From assembly GCF_019890675.1 (NCBI RefSeq), contig NZ_JAIOAA010000004.1, positions 394,161 through 458,160 on the forward strand: a DNA stretch of 64,000 nt, given 5' to 3'. Origin of the DNA: Micromonospora sp. PLK6-60. Lineage in GTDB: Bacteria; Actinomycetota; Actinomycetes; Mycobacteriales; Micromonosporaceae. Numbering within the stretch: position 1 is the stretch's first letter; each line of letters begins with the position of its first letter. The notes under the pieces are model-generated. The model was given only the letters and a program-made list of their open reading frames with translations. It had not been told where the DNA came from and searched no databases. Positions 46,118 to 55,146 of this stretch are shown here, piece by piece. A program made the translations under genes and the position numbers.

Positions 46118-46708
46118 GTGGCTGATCTTCTCGTCTGGATCGACTGTGAGATGACCGGACTCGACCTCGGCAAGGACGCGCTGATCGAGGTCGCCGCGCT
46201 GGTCACCGATCCGGATCTCAACGTGCTCGGTGACGGCGTCGACGTGGTGATCCACGCCGACGAGCAGACGCTGGACGGCATGCCGGAGATTGTCCGGACC
46301 ATGCACGCCAAATCCGGGCTGACCGAGGAGGTACGCCGCTCCGCGGTGACCCTCGGCGAGGCGGAGGACATGGTCCTCGACTACGTCAGCACGTACGTGA
46401 AGGACCCGCGCACCGCGCCGCTGTGCGGCAACTCGGTCGCCACCGACCGGGGCTTCATCACCCGCGACATGCCGCGCCTCGACGCGCACCTGCACTACCG
46501 CATGATCGACGTCTCCTCGATCAAGGAACTGTGCCGCCGCTGGTATCCCCGGGTGTACTTCGGGCAGCCGCAGAAGGGCCTGGCGCACCGGGCGCTTGCC
46601 GACATCCGGGAGAGCATCCGGGAGCTGGAGTACTACCGCAGGACGATCTTCGTCCCGCTGCCCGGACCGGACGTGGAGAGCGCCAAGGCGATCGCCGCGC
46701 AGCTGTGA
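46118..46708 (+). CDS. orn: Oligoribonuclease
   Basis: A DEDDh 3'-to-5' exonuclease that degrades two- to five-base RNAs and, in many bacteria, pGpG from c-di-GMP turnover. The 196-residue protein has Asp9 and Glu11 in [11 protein letters not shown], a mid-protein Asp in SVATDRGF, and the His/Asp pair in [16 protein letters not shown] 46118 is leaderless, removing the 51 residues of a longer frame. Confidence 0.95.
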   Translation: MADLLVWIDCEMTGLDLGKDALIEVAALVTDPDLNVLGDGVDVVIHADEQTLDGMPEIVRTMHAKSGLTEEVRRSAVTLGEAEDMVLDYVSTYVKDPRTAPLCGNSVATDRGFITRDMPRLDAHLHYRMIDVSSIKELCRRWYPRVYFGQPQKGLAHRALADIRESIRELEYYRRTIFVPLPGPDVESAKAIAAQL

Positions 46709-46797
46709 GCCGCCGGCGGTGAACCCGCTGGACGGGCCGGGCACCGGTGTGGCTATTATTAGTCCGCGCCGCCGGGTCCGCCCGAGCGGGACGCATG

Positions 46798-46873
46798 GTG
46801 GCTGTAGCTCAGTTGGCAGAGCACCGGGTTGTGGTCCCGGTTGTCGTGGGTTCAATTCCCATCAGTCACCCCA
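46798..46873 (+). tRNA. tRNA-His(GTG)
   Basis: Acceptor GTGGCTG pairs with CAGTCAC, with the C discriminator and encoded CCA expected for histidine tRNA, and a G at -1 (46797). The anticodon loop TTGTGGT gives GTG. The T-arm is GTGGGTTCAATTCCCAT. A TATTAT -10 element lies at 46754-46759. Confidence 0.97.
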
Positions 46874-46877
46874 GCGA

Positions 46878-46908
46878 CGAAAGCCCCCTCCGGTGGAGGG
46901 GGCTTTCG
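46878..46908 (+). terminator. Terminator after tRNA-His
   Basis: A 14-bp stem (CGAAAGCCCCCTCC with its complement, GGT loop) five bases after the tRNA. It also faces the end of the convergent L,D-transpeptidase gene. Confidence 0.88.
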
Positions 46909-46969
46909 CGTTTCCGAGGGGCCGTCCGGGAGACCGGTCCCGGCCGCGCGGCCGGGACCGGAGCCCAGA

Positions 46970-48220
46970 TCAGTTCGCCGGGGTGTACGGCAGGGCGCTG
47001 CCCTTGACGTATTCGGCCCAGCTGATGTTCCAGTCCGTCCAGCCGTTGCCGAGCTGAAGTTTGCGCTCGGTGCCCTTGACCGTGATCGGGTCGCCCATCC
47101 GGGTGTTGGCGAACAGCCACGCGCCGTCGGCCATGGACACGTTGACGCAGCCGTGCGAGACGTTGACGCTGCCCTGCTGCCCCTCCGACCACGGCGCGGC
47201 GTGGATGAACTCGCCGCCCCAGGTCAGCCGCTGGGCATAGTCGATCTTCGTCCGGTAGCCCTCCTCGGGGCCGAGCTCCTCCATGGTGTCGAAGACCGTC
47301 TTGCGCAGCTTCTCGATGACCACCATCGTGCCGCTGGACGACGGGGTGCTCTTCTTGCCCAGGCTGACCAGGATCGTCTTGACGGGCTTGCCGTCCTTGG
47401 TGACGGTCATCTTCTTGGTGGAGTTGTCCACGGTCATCACGAACGACGGCCCGATCTTGACGTCCACGGTGAAGTCGGAGCGGCCGTACCAGCCGTCGCC
47501 CAGCGGGACGCCCTTCGCCCGCACCTGGTACGACACCTTGGTGCCGGCCTGCCAGAACTTCTTCGGCCGGTACCGGACCTCGGTCGGGCTGGACCAGTGC
47601 CAGACGCCCTCCTGGGCGGGGACGGAGGTGACCGACATCCGGCGCTGGATGTCGTCGCGGTACTCCGCCGGGATGGCCCGGCCGAACCGCACGATCATCG
47701 GCATCCCGACGCCGACCACCTGGTTGTCGCCGAGGAAGCTGCTCACCCGGACCAGCTTGCCGGGCTGCTTCATCACGGTGAACTTGTTGGTCGCGGTGAA
47801 CGGCTTGTCGTCGTCGCCGGTGGCGGTGACCGTCGCCGTGTACGTCTCGCCCCACTTCAGCGCGTCCTGCGGGGTGAACTTCCCGCCGTTCTCGGCCAGC
47901 TTGCCCTTCACCTCCGCGCCGGCGGAGTCGGTCAGGGTGAACTCGGTCTGCTCGGCGTCCTTCGCGGTGAAGGCGACGGTGGTCAGCGGGGGCACCTCGG
48001 TGGCGTCGGCGGCGGGGGTGGTGACGGTCGCCGACGCCTTCGGCGGTTGCTCGCTGGGACTCTGCCAGGTGGACGGCTGGTCGCCGCCGCCCTTCTCGTC
48101 CGCCGTGCAGGCGGAGGTCAGGGCCAGTGTCGCGGCGAGCACCGCTGCCGCCCACCCGCGGCGCCGCCCGGCGCGACGGGCGTGCCCGGGCCCGATCGGT
48201 CGGTCCTGGTCAGCTCGCAT
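46970..48220 (-). CDS. L,D-transpeptidase lipoprotein (Ldt, YkuD domain)
   Basis: Makes 3-3 cross-links in peptidoglycan. The 416-residue protein has a lipoprotein signal (ATLALTSAC), two Ig-like domains (about 70-270) and a C-terminal YkuD domain with the catalytic Cys358 in SHGCVNVS. GGEFIHAAPWSEGQQG and the downstream NGWTDWNISWAEYVKGS tail match mycobacterial LdtMt2-type enzymes. ATG 48220 follows GAGGGA at four bases. A close paralogue lies upstream. Confidence 0.93.
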   Translation of the reverse strand: MRADQDRPIGPGHARRAGRRRGWAAAVLAATLALTSACTADEKGGGDQPSTWQSPSEQPPKASATVTTPAADATEVPPLTTVAFTAKDAEQTEFTLTDSAGAEVKGKLAENGGKFTPQDALKWGETYTATVTATGDDDKPFTATNKFTVMKQPGKLVRVSSFLGDNQVVGVGMPMIVRFGRAIPAEYRDDIQRRMSVTSVPAQEGVWHWSSPTEVRYRPKKFWQAGTKVSYQVRAKGVPLGDGWYGRSDFTVDVKIGPSFVMTVDNSTKKMTVTKDGKPVKTILVSLGKKSTPSSSGTMVVIEKLRKTVFDTMEELGPEEGYRTKIDYAQRLTWGGEFIHAAPWSEGQQGSVNVSHGCVNVSMADGAWLFANTRMGDPITVKGTERKLQLGNGWTDWNISWAEYVKGSALPYTPAN

Positions 48221-48410
48221 GATTCCCTCACAGTCGTCGCCCCGTCCCATCGTCTATCTCCGACGCGTGGGCTCGGGTAACAGTTGCGTGGGGTGAGCGG
48301 GAACACCCCGGTCAATGATGTACCCACGTTGACGGCGATCCGGCATCGGGATGCCGACAGGTTTCGCCACGCCCGGTGCTCGGCGTGGCGCGTACGGTGC
48401 CCGGCGCCGG

Positions 48411-49697
48411 TCAGCGTAGTGCCGGGCCGGCCCCGCCCGCCGGCACCGGCAGGGCGCTGCCCTTGACGAACTCCGACCAGCTCAGGTTCCACGCCGTCCA
48501 GCCGTTGCCGTGCGCGAGCCGGCGCTCAGTGCCCCGCACGGTGACCGGGTCGCCGATCCTGGTCCGATCGAACAACCAGCGGCCGTGCGCCATCGAGACG
48601 TTCACACAGCCGTGCGAGACGTTGCGTCGGCCCTGCTGCCCCTCCGACCACGGCGCGGCGTGGATGAACTCGCCGCCCCAGGTCAGCCGCTGAGCGAAGT
48701 CGATCTCGGTGACGTACCGGTTGTCCGGGTTCGGCTCGTCGCGGGTGTCGAAGGTGGTGTGTTCCTGCTTCTCCATCACCACCAGGGTGCCGCTGGAGGA
48801 GGGGGTGCTCTTCTTGCCCAGGCTGACCGGCAGCGTACGGATCACCTTGCCGTTCTCGTACACGGTCATCTTCTTGGTGGCGTTGTCCACCTTCATCTCG
48901 AAGGCCCGGCCGATCTTGACGGTGGCGGACCGGTCGACGTTGCCGTAGCGGCCGTTGCTCAGCGGGATGCCGGCCAGCGCGATCCGCACGTCGATGGTGG
49001 TGCCCGGCCGCCAGTACTCCGGGGCCCGGTAGTAGGCCTGCGTGCCGTTGCTGAACCAGTGCCAGGCGCCCGGCTGCGGCGGGTCGGTCCGGACGAACAT
49101 CCGCTTCTGCACGGCGGCGCGGTCCTTCTTCGGGATGCCCGGGTGGAACTCGGCGACCACCGGCATCGCCACGCCGTACGTCTTGTCGTCGAAGAGGTAG
49201 AGCCCGGAGCTGATCATCGAGCCGGGCTTCGCCATCGTGGTGAAGGTGCTGGTGCCCTCGCGGCGCTCGCCGTCCGGGCCCGTCCCGGTGACGGTGGCGG
49301 TATAGCGGGTGCCGTACCGCAGTGGCTTGTTCGGCACCCAGGACGACCCGTCGGCGCGCCACCGGCCGGCCACCCGCTCGCCGTTCGCGGCCACCAGGGT
49401 GACCTCGGAGAGCTTGCCGCCGCTGGGGACCTTCGCGCTGATCTCGGTGCTCACCGGGCGCTTGGTCGCCCCGCTGGCCGGCGTCACCGGCAGGCGCGGC
49501 GCGGGCGACGTGCCGGGTTCGGCCGTCGGCGTCGGGTCGGGCTGCCCGGGAGCGGCCGTGGACGTGGGGGTGGTGGTGACGAATGTCCCGTCGGCCCCGT
49601 TCGCCGGCTTCTGCCCGTCGCCGCACCCGGTCAGTGCCAGCGACGCCGCCAGGACCAGAGCGCCCACCATCGCCCCGGACCGCGTGAACCTGCCCAT
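48411..49697 (-). CDS. L,D-transpeptidase lipoprotein, paralogue
   Basis: A 428-residue protein with the same layout: lipobox SLALTGC, a Pro/Thr linker, two Ig-like domains and a YkuD domain with Cys364 in SHGCVNVS. It shares long stretches with the neighbour (GGEFIHAAPWSEGQQG, SLGKKSTPSSSG), indicating tandem duplication. The genes are separated by 190 bases, so each may have its own promoter. ATG 49697 has a G-rich ribosome site. Confidence 0.92.
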   Translation of the reverse strand: MGRFTRSGAMVGALVLAASLALTGCGDGQKPANGADGTFVTTTPTSTAAPGQPDPTPTAEPGTSPAPRLPVTPASGATKRPVSTEISAKVPSGGKLSEVTLVAANGERVAGRWRADGSSWVPNKPLRYGTRYTATVTGTGPDGERREGTSTFTTMAKPGSMISSGLYLFDDKTYGVAMPVVAEFHPGIPKKDRAAVQKRMFVRTDPPQPGAWHWFSNGTQAYYRAPEYWRPGTTIDVRIALAGIPLSNGRYGNVDRSATVKIGRAFEMKVDNATKKMTVYENGKVIRTLPVSLGKKSTPSSSGTLVVMEKQEHTTFDTRDEPNPDNRYVTEIDFAQRLTWGGEFIHAAPWSEGQQGRRNVSHGCVNVSMAHGRWLFDRTRIGDPVTVRGTERRLAHGNGWTAWNLSWSEFVKGSALPVPAGGAGPALR

Positions 49698-49881
49698 CCC
49701 CACCCCTGTTCTCGCGCCTGGCGGACATCGTGCCGCATCGCTGCCGTCCCGTTCCCCCCGCACCCGCGCCGCCGGGGGGTTATGGGAGTTTTGCCGGGAA
49801 ATCTCGGCCGAAGGGTGGAGTGGGGGATCGGATTGGAACCAGGTTCCGGGCCCGTGCTAATCTTCTTCCCGTTGCCAACGA

Positions 49882-49957
49882 GCGCCGCTAGCTCAACTGG
49901 CAGAGCAGCGGACTCTTAATCCGCGGGTTCGGGGTTCGAGTCCCTGGCGGCGCACCA
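49882..49957 (+). tRNA. tRNA-Lys(CTT), copy 1
   Basis: Acceptor GCGCCGC pairs with GCGGCGC, A discriminator and CCA encoded. The anticodon stem GCGGA/TCCGC encloses CTCTTAA, anticodon CTT. Identical over all 76 bases to the copy at 54792. -10 element TAATCT at 49859-49864. Confidence 0.97.
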
Positions 49958-49963
49958 ACGAGC

Positions 49964-50006
49964 AAGGCCCTTGACCGGGTGGTTCCCTGCCGGTCGGGGC
50001 CTTTTT
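49964..50006 (+). terminator. Terminator after tRNA-Lys copy 1
   Basis: AAGGCCCTTGACCGG pairs (one small bulge) with 49990-50003, followed by five T and TTTTTCGTG. Confidence 0.85.
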
Positions 50007-50074
50007 CGTGTCCGAGGCGCTGCGTGGTCGATCGCTGAGGGTTCAGCGGAAGGCGGCGCGGTGTGGCCGAGGTA

Positions 50075-50102
50075 ACCTACTAAAGCTGTGGGGATAGTAG
50101 GT
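50075..50102 (+). promoter_or_regulatory. Dyad upstream of the DUF4395 gene
   Basis: ACCTACTA (50075-50082) and TAGTAGGT (50095-50102) are exact inverted repeats 12 bases apart, about 30 bases before the ATG. TAGGTA inside the right arm could be the -10. This looks like a repressor site; the repressor is not identified. Confidence 0.5.
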
Positions 50103-50131
50103 ATCGTTCCTCGGGTCGAAGGAGTGGACCC

Positions 50132-50659
50132 ATGCGCGCATCCCTGTTCAGCTTCCCGAACCCGGTGAACGAGGTGGCGGCCCGCGTCGTCGCCGGCGGG
50201 GTGGTGGCCCTGTCGGTGGCGACGATCGTGCTGGACCAGCCGTGGCTCACGGCCGTCATCGCGTACGGGTTCGTCGCGCGGGTGCTGACCGGCCCCAAGC
50301 TCAGCCCGCTGGGCCTGCTCGCCACCCGGGTGATCGTGCCGCGGCTCCCGGCCCGGGAGAAGCTCGTGCCCGGTGCGCCCAAGCGGTTCGCCCAGGGGAT
50401 CGGTGCCGTGCTGAGCACCACCGCGGCCGTGCTGGCACTCGGGTTCGGGCAGCACGTCGCGGCGTACGCCGTCCTGGGCGCGGTGGCCGTGGCGGCCACG
50501 CTGGAGTCGGTGTTCGGCTTCTGCGTGGGCTGCACGATCTTTGCTGGCCTGATGCGGCTCGGTTGGGTGCCCGAGGAGGTCTGCGCCGAGTGCAACGACA
50601 TCTGGAACCGCGGCGCGACCTCACCGGTCTCGCGGCCGGCGCGGCCGCAGCCCCGCTGA
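50132..50659 (+). CDS. DUF4395 membrane protein
   Basis: A 175-residue protein with four helices. FSFPNPVNEVAARVVAG starts the family, and GFCVGCTIFAGL carries the conserved Cys-x-x-Cys in a membrane helix. DUF4395 proteins often neighbour thioredoxins or rhodanese-like sulfurtransferases, so a thiol or sulfur role is likely. Start ATG 50132 follows GAAGGAGTGGACCC. Its promoter overlaps a perfect dyad, implying specific control. Confidence 0.85.
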   Translation: MRASLFSFPNPVNEVAARVVAGGVVALSVATIVLDQPWLTAVIAYGFVARVLTGPKLSPLGLLATRVIVPRLPAREKLVPGAPKRFAQGIGAVLSTTAAVLALGFGQHVAAYAVLGAVAVAATLESVFGFCVGCTIFAGLMRLGWVPEEVCAECNDIWNRGATSPVSRPARPQPR

Positions 50660-50714
50660 GGGCGGGACGGCCCCGCCGTTGGGCCAGGAGAGCGGAGTAA
50701 AGGCCCGCTGCCGG

Positions 50715-51443
50715 TCAGGGCCGTTTGTCGAGCGCGCCGGCGCGCGCCCGGAGCAACGCGACGGTGACCGACGACGCGATCAGGCCGAGCAGTGCGCCCT
50801 GGGCGACGCCGAGCACCCAGAGGTGCCCGCCGACGCCCGCCATGGTCTCCCGGGTGACGTAGGTCGACAGGTCGGTGCCCGAGCCGAGCCGACGCCACTC
50901 GGCTCGCATCAACGGATCGTTCTCGACGGACGGGCGGAACGCCGCCAGCAGGAGCGCGCCGCCGAGCGCGGCACCCAGCCCGCTGCCCACGCCCGACCAG
51001 ACGCCGGCCCGCAGGCCGGACCGCCAGCGGCGGGTGCGGGCCGCGACCCGGGCGGCGACCACGGCGGTGACGACGCCGACGACAGCCCAGCTCAGATTGT
51101 CCAGCACGCCCCGCGCGGCGGCGGTGGAGATCGTGTGCGGGGTGAGGTTGTTGAAGGCGATCTCGGCGAGCCACACACCGCCGAGGGCGAATCCGGAGCC
51201 CAGTCCCCAGGCCAGCACCAACCGTCGGTCCCGCACGTGCGCCCGGCCCGTCAACCACCAGGTCAGCGCGGCGAGCGCGACCGCCGACCCGGCCACCACC
51301 AGGGCCTCGGCCCAGACGGTCGAATCGGGGGCCGGCAGGCGAACCGCGGCCAACGCGGCGGCGAGCGCGACCAGGCCACCCGTCGCGGCAAGGACCGGCC
51401 GCGGCCAGGCCGGAGGAGCGTCCGTCACGCCGACTGTCGCCAC
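50715..51443 (-). CDS. Membrane protein of unknown function
   Basis: A 242-residue protein with about six membrane helices in pairs (PVLAATGGLVALAAALAAV, ALVVAGSAVALAALTWWL, LVLAWGLGSGFALGGVWLAEI, SWAVVGVVTAVVAARVAA, GVWSGVGSGLGAALGGALLL, WVLGVAQGALLGLIASS). No family is recognised. GTG 51443 is leaderless from TACGCT; the much longer frame upstream is antisense to the GH3 gene. Confidence 0.7.
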   Translation of the reverse strand: MATVGVTDAPPAWPRPVLAATGGLVALAAALAAVRLPAPDSTVWAEALVVAGSAVALAALTWWLTGRAHVRDRRLVLAWGLGSGFALGGVWLAEIAFNNLTPHTISTAAARGVLDNLSWAVVGVVTAVVAARVAARTRRWRSGLRAGVWSGVGSGLGAALGGALLLAAFRPSVENDPLMRAEWRRLGSGTDLSTYVTRETMAGVGGHLWVLGVAQGALLGLIASSVTVALLRARAGALDKRP

Positions 51444-51450
51444 GGCGGGC

Positions 51451-51456
51451 AGCGTA
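51451..51456 (-). promoter_or_regulatory. -10 element TACGCT, leaderless membrane-protein gene
   Basis: Ends seven bases before GTG 51443. Confidence 0.5.
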
Positions 51457-51568
51457 GCCCCGTGCCGACGGAATGGGAACGGGCCTGCCACGGGGTTGCC
51501 CAGCAATAGCCGCCCATCTATAGTTGCGCGGATCACTGGAAACCTGGCCGTAACGTCGTGGACCCGTT

Positions 51569-51584
51569 GTCGAAGCGCTTCGAC
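51569..51584 (+). promoter_or_regulatory. LacI-type operator upstream of the GH3 gene
   Basis: GTCGAAGCGCTTCGAC is a 16-bp perfect palindrome with the central GCGC typical of LacI-family sites in actinobacterial glycoside-hydrolase genes. It lies 94 bases before the start codon. Confidence 0.65.
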
Positions 51585-51677
51585 GATCGCCCGCGACGCA
51601 CGATCCGGGCGTCGAGCGGGGGCCAACGCCGGTTCACCGCAACCCCGGCGTCTGCCGGACGACCCGAGGAGAACCGC

Positions 51678-54662
51678 ATGCGTAACGGGCGCCTCCGGCG
51701 CACAGTCACCACGCTCGCGCTCACCCTGTTGGCCCTGCCGGCCGTGCCCGGCGCGGCGCTCGCCGAGCCCAGCTACCCGTTCCGGGACCCGCGGCTGCCC
51801 GTGCAGACCCGGGTCGACGACCTGCTCGGGCGGCTCACCCTGGACGAGAAGATCTCGATGCTGCACCAGTACCAGCCGGCCGTGCCCCGACTGGGCATCG
51901 GCCTGTTCAAGACCGGCACCGAGGCGCTGCACGGCGTCGCCTGGTCGACCGACATCGACAACGGCGGCGCGGTGGTGAAGGCCCGCGGCACGTCCTTCCC
52001 GCAGCCGGTCGGCATGGCGAGCACCTGGAACCCCGACCTGATCCAGCGGGTCGGCTCGGCGGTCGGCGACGAGGCGCGCGGTTACCACGCGCAGAACTCC
52101 CGGGTCTGGGGGCTCAACCTCTGGGCGCCGGTGGTCAACCTGCTGCGCGACCCGCGCTGGGGCCGCAACGAGGAGGGCTACTCCGAGGACCCGCTGCTCA
52201 CCGGCGCGATCTCCACCGCGTACGGCCGGGGGATGACCGGCGGCGACCCGGACCACCTGAAGACCGCGCCGACGCTCAAGCACTACCTGGCCTACAACAA
52301 CGAGGTCCGGCGCGACGTGACCTCCTCCAACGTGCCACCCCGGGTGCTCAACGAGTACGACCGCGCCGCGTTCGAGCCGGCCATCGCCGCCGGCGCGGCC
52401 ACCGGCGTGATGGCCTCGTACAACCTGGTCAACGGGCGGCCCGCCACGGTCGACCCGGACCTGGCGACCACGGTGCGCCGGTGGGCCGACCGGCCGCTGA
52501 TGAACGTCACCGACGCCTGGGCGCCGAACAACCTGATCTCCTCGCAGGGCTACTACGCCACCCAGGCCGAGGGGAACGCCGCGATCGTCAAGGCCGGCCT
52601 GAACAGCTTCATCACCGACGACACCAACGCCCAGCCCACCATCACCGCGATCAAGCAGGCGCTGGGCGCCGGGCTGCTCAGCGAGCGGGACATCGACGCC
52701 CGGATCTCCGAAACCCTGAACATCCGGTTCCGGCTGGGCGAGTTCGACCCGGGCGGCGGCCGGTACGGCGGCATCACCCCGGCGGTCATCAACAGCCCCG
52801 CCCACCAGCAGTTGGCCCGGCGCGCCGCCGGTGAGGCGATGGTGCTGCTCAAGAACTCCAAGCAGGCGCTCCCGCTGGACGCGGCCCGCACCAAGAAGGT
52901 CGCGGTGCTCGGCCCGCTGGCCGACACCCTCTACACCGACTGGTACGGCGGCGACCTGCCGTACCAGGTGACCGCCGTGGACGGCATCCGCGAGCGGCTG
53001 GGCGGCTCGGCCACCGTCACCGGCGCCGACGGGGCGGACCGGATCACGCTGAAGGTCGCCACCACCGGCCGGTACGTCACCGCGACCGGCACCACCGACG
53101 CGGACCAGGTCACCGCGAGCGCCACCACGGCCACCGCCGCCGCCCAGTTCGACGTGGTCGACTGGGGCCAGGACGTGGTGACGCTGCGCAACGTGGCCAA
53201 CGGCCGCTACCTCGGCTACAACTGGGGCCCGTTCATCACCCGCGACGACCAGCCGAACGGCTGGTTCGTGCAGCAGCAGTTCAAGCTGGAACCGCAGGAC
53301 GACGGCAGCGTGCTGCTGCGCTACGCCGGCTACGAGACCAAGGAGAGCTGGTTCGGGCCCAACCGGTACCTCACGGTCGGCGCCGACGGCGCGCTCACCC
53401 TCGGCGCGGCCACCGCGGAGACCGCCACCCGGTTCCAACGCGAGGTGCTCAGCAGCGGCATCGACCGGGCGGTCGCCGCGGCCCGGGCCGCCGACACCGC
53501 CGTCCTGGTCGTCGGCAGCAACCCGTTCATCAACGGGCGGGAGGCGCACGACCGGACCTCGATGGGGCTCGGCGACGGCCAGGAGGCCCTGGTCCGGGCC
53601 GTGACCAAGGCCAACCCGCGCACGGTGCTGGTGCTCCAGACCAGCTACCCGATCACCCTCGACTGGGCGCAGGAGCACGTCCCGGCCATCGTCTGGACCA
53701 CCCACGCCGGGGCCGAGACCGGGCACGCCATCGCCGACGTCCTGTACGGCGACCGCAACCCGTCCGGCAAGCTCACCCAGACCTGGTACCGCTCGGCCGA
53801 CCAACTGCCGCCGGACCTGCTGGAATACGACATCATCTCGTCCCGGCAGACCTACCTGTACAACAACGCGCGCCCGCTCTATCCGTTCGGCCACGGGCTG
53901 TCGTACACCCGGTTCCGGTACGGCCAGCCGCGCGCCGACGCCCGGACCGTGACCGCCGACGGCACCGTCACCGTCAGCGTGGACGTGACGAACACCGGCA
54001 GCCGGGTTGGGGCCGAGGTGGTCCAGCTCTACACCCACCAGCGCACCTCCCGGGACCGGACCCCGATCCAGCAGCTCAAGGCGTTCCAGCGGGTCGAGCT
54101 CGGGCCGGGGCAGACCCGCACCGTGCGGCTGCGGCTGCCGGCCGCCGACCTGGCGCACTGGGACGTCACCCGGGACCGGTGGGTGGTCGAGTCGTCCACC
54201 TACGACCTGCTGGTCGGCGCGTCCGTGCAGGACATCCGGGGCCGGACCGCCGTGCGGGTGCGCGGCGAGACGATCCCGGCCCGCGACCTGTCCCGGCCCA
54301 CCCGGGCGGAGAACTTCGACCGGTACGCCGGGGTCCGGCTGGCCGACGAGACCAAGGTCCGGGGCACGGTCGTCGAGGCCACGGCGGCCGGCCAGTGGGT
54401 CTCGTACGCCGGTTCCGCCCTGCGGCCCGGCGAGCGCACCCTCACCGCGAAGGTCGCCAAGGCCGATCCGGGCACCGCGACGATCCAGGTCCGGCTCGGC
54501 TCACCCACCGGCAAGCTGCTGGGCACGGTCGCCGTGCCCAGCACCGGCGACGACTACCGGTACGTGACCGTCCGGGCGGACCTGGCCCGGGCCGCCGGCG
54601 TGCACGACGTGTACCTGGTGTTCGGGGCGCCGCTGCGGCTGGCCGAGTTCACCCTCAGGTGA
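51678..54662 (+). CDS. Secreted multidomain GH3 glycosidase
   Basis: A 994-residue secreted enzyme with a signal peptide (LALTLLALPAVPGAALA). The GH3 (alpha/beta)8 domain has the nucleophile Asp279 in MNVTDAWAPNN, and the second domain the likely acid/base Glu622 in NGREAHDRTSMGL. A fascin-like beta-trefoil of about 140 residues (about 450-588, TTGRYVTATGTTDADQVTAS) is inserted between the halves. A fibronectin-III-like domain and a CBM6-like C-terminus (about 871-994) follow. It probably releases glucose or xylose from plant or fungal glycans. ATG 51678 has GAGGAG seven bases upstream. Confidence 0.9.
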   Translation: MRNGRLRRTVTTLALTLLALPAVPGAALAEPSYPFRDPRLPVQTRVDDLLGRLTLDEKISMLHQYQPAVPRLGIGLFKTGTEALHGVAWSTDIDNGGAVVKARGTSFPQPVGMASTWNPDLIQRVGSAVGDEARGYHAQNSRVWGLNLWAPVVNLLRDPRWGRNEEGYSEDPLLTGAISTAYGRGMTGGDPDHLKTAPTLKHYLAYNNEVRRDVTSSNVPPRVLNEYDRAAFEPAIAAGAATGVMASYNLVNGRPATVDPDLATTVRRWADRPLMNVTDAWAPNNLISSQGYYATQAEGNAAIVKAGLNSFITDDTNAQPTITAIKQALGAGLLSERDIDARISETLNIRFRLGEFDPGGGRYGGITPAVINSPAHQQLARRAAGEAMVLLKNSKQALPLDAARTKKVAVLGPLADTLYTDWYGGDLPYQVTAVDGIRERLGGSATVTGADGADRITLKVATTGRYVTATGTTDADQVTASATTATAAAQFDVVDWGQDVVTLRNVANGRYLGYNWGPFITRDDQPNGWFVQQQFKLEPQDDGSVLLRYAGYETKESWFGPNRYLTVGADGALTLGAATAETATRFQREVLSSGIDRAVAAARAADTAVLVVGSNPFINGREAHDRTSMGLGDGQEALVRAVTKANPRTVLVLQTSYPITLDWAQEHVPAIVWTTHAGAETGHAIADVLYGDRNPSGKLTQTWYRSADQLPPDLLEYDIISSRQTYLYNNARPLYPFGHGLSYTRFRYGQPRADARTVTADGTVTVSVDVTNTGSRVGAEVVQLYTHQRTSRDRTPIQQLKAFQRVELGPGQTRTVRLRLPAADLAHWDVTRDRWVVESSTYDLLVGASVQDIRGRTAVRVRGETIPARDLSRPTRAENFDRYAGVRLADETKVRGTVVEATAAGQWVSYAGSALRPGERTLTAKVAKADPGTATIQVRLGSPTGKLLGTVAVPSTGDDYRYVTVRADLARAAGVHDVYLVFGAPLRLAEFTLR

Positions 54663-54791
54663 CCAGGCCGGCCGGCCCGGGGTGCGCGGGAAACCGTGTG
54701 CTCCGGGCCGGCCGACCCGCGGAACGGGGGCCTGCTCCCGCGGCGTCGCCCACCGGCGGGGCCTGCTATCGTTTCTCCCCGTTGCCGGCGA

Positions 54792-54867
54792 GCGCCGCTA
54801 GCTCAACTGGCAGAGCAGCGGACTCTTAATCCGCGGGTTCGGGGTTCGAGTCCCTGGCGGCGCACCA
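54792..54867 (+). tRNA. tRNA-Lys(CTT), copy 2
   Basis: Identical over 76 bases to the copy at 49882, including encoded CCA. The upstream CCCGTTGCC-x2-CGA and a downstream AAGGCCC...TTTTTCGTG are also shared, so the whole transcription unit was duplicated. -10-like TATCGT at 54767-54772. Genes to its right look acquired. Confidence 0.97.
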
Positions 54868-54873
54868 ACGATT

Positions 54874-54918
54874 AAGGCCCTGGCCTGGTGGTTCACACCG
54901 GGTTGGGGTCTTTTTCGT
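54874..54918 (+). terminator. Terminator after tRNA-Lys copy 2
   Basis: An imperfect hairpin starting AAGGCCC and ending in TCTTTTTCGTG, diverged in the stem from that of copy 1 but with the same ends. Confidence 0.65.
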
Positions 54919-55134
54919 GTACGTGGGTGGTGGGTGGTCGCTCGGTGGGTGCTCGGGCGCCGTTGGACCGGGCCGGGGTTGCGGGGACATGTGGTTATTC
55001 CGTGGACGCCTGCGCTCATGGTCATCTCTGAGGCGGCCAGCCTGCATCGGGCCTTCGGGGTCATTGGGGCATCCGCCAGTCCGGGCGTCGATGCGCTTCC
55101 TTCGAGCATCCACTCGGGGCCGATCATTGGCGAT

Positions 55135-55140
55135 TACGCT
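55135..55140 (+). promoter_or_regulatory. -10 element TACGCT, leaderless DUF4326 gene
   Basis: Ends six bases before GTG 55147. Confidence 0.5.
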
Positions 55141-55146
55141 GGCGGC

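Noticed and set aside
50715..54158. 1147-residue minus-strand open frame
   Set aside because: Only its last 242 codons make sense. The rest is the antisense of the GH3 gene, kept open by GC-rich codons.
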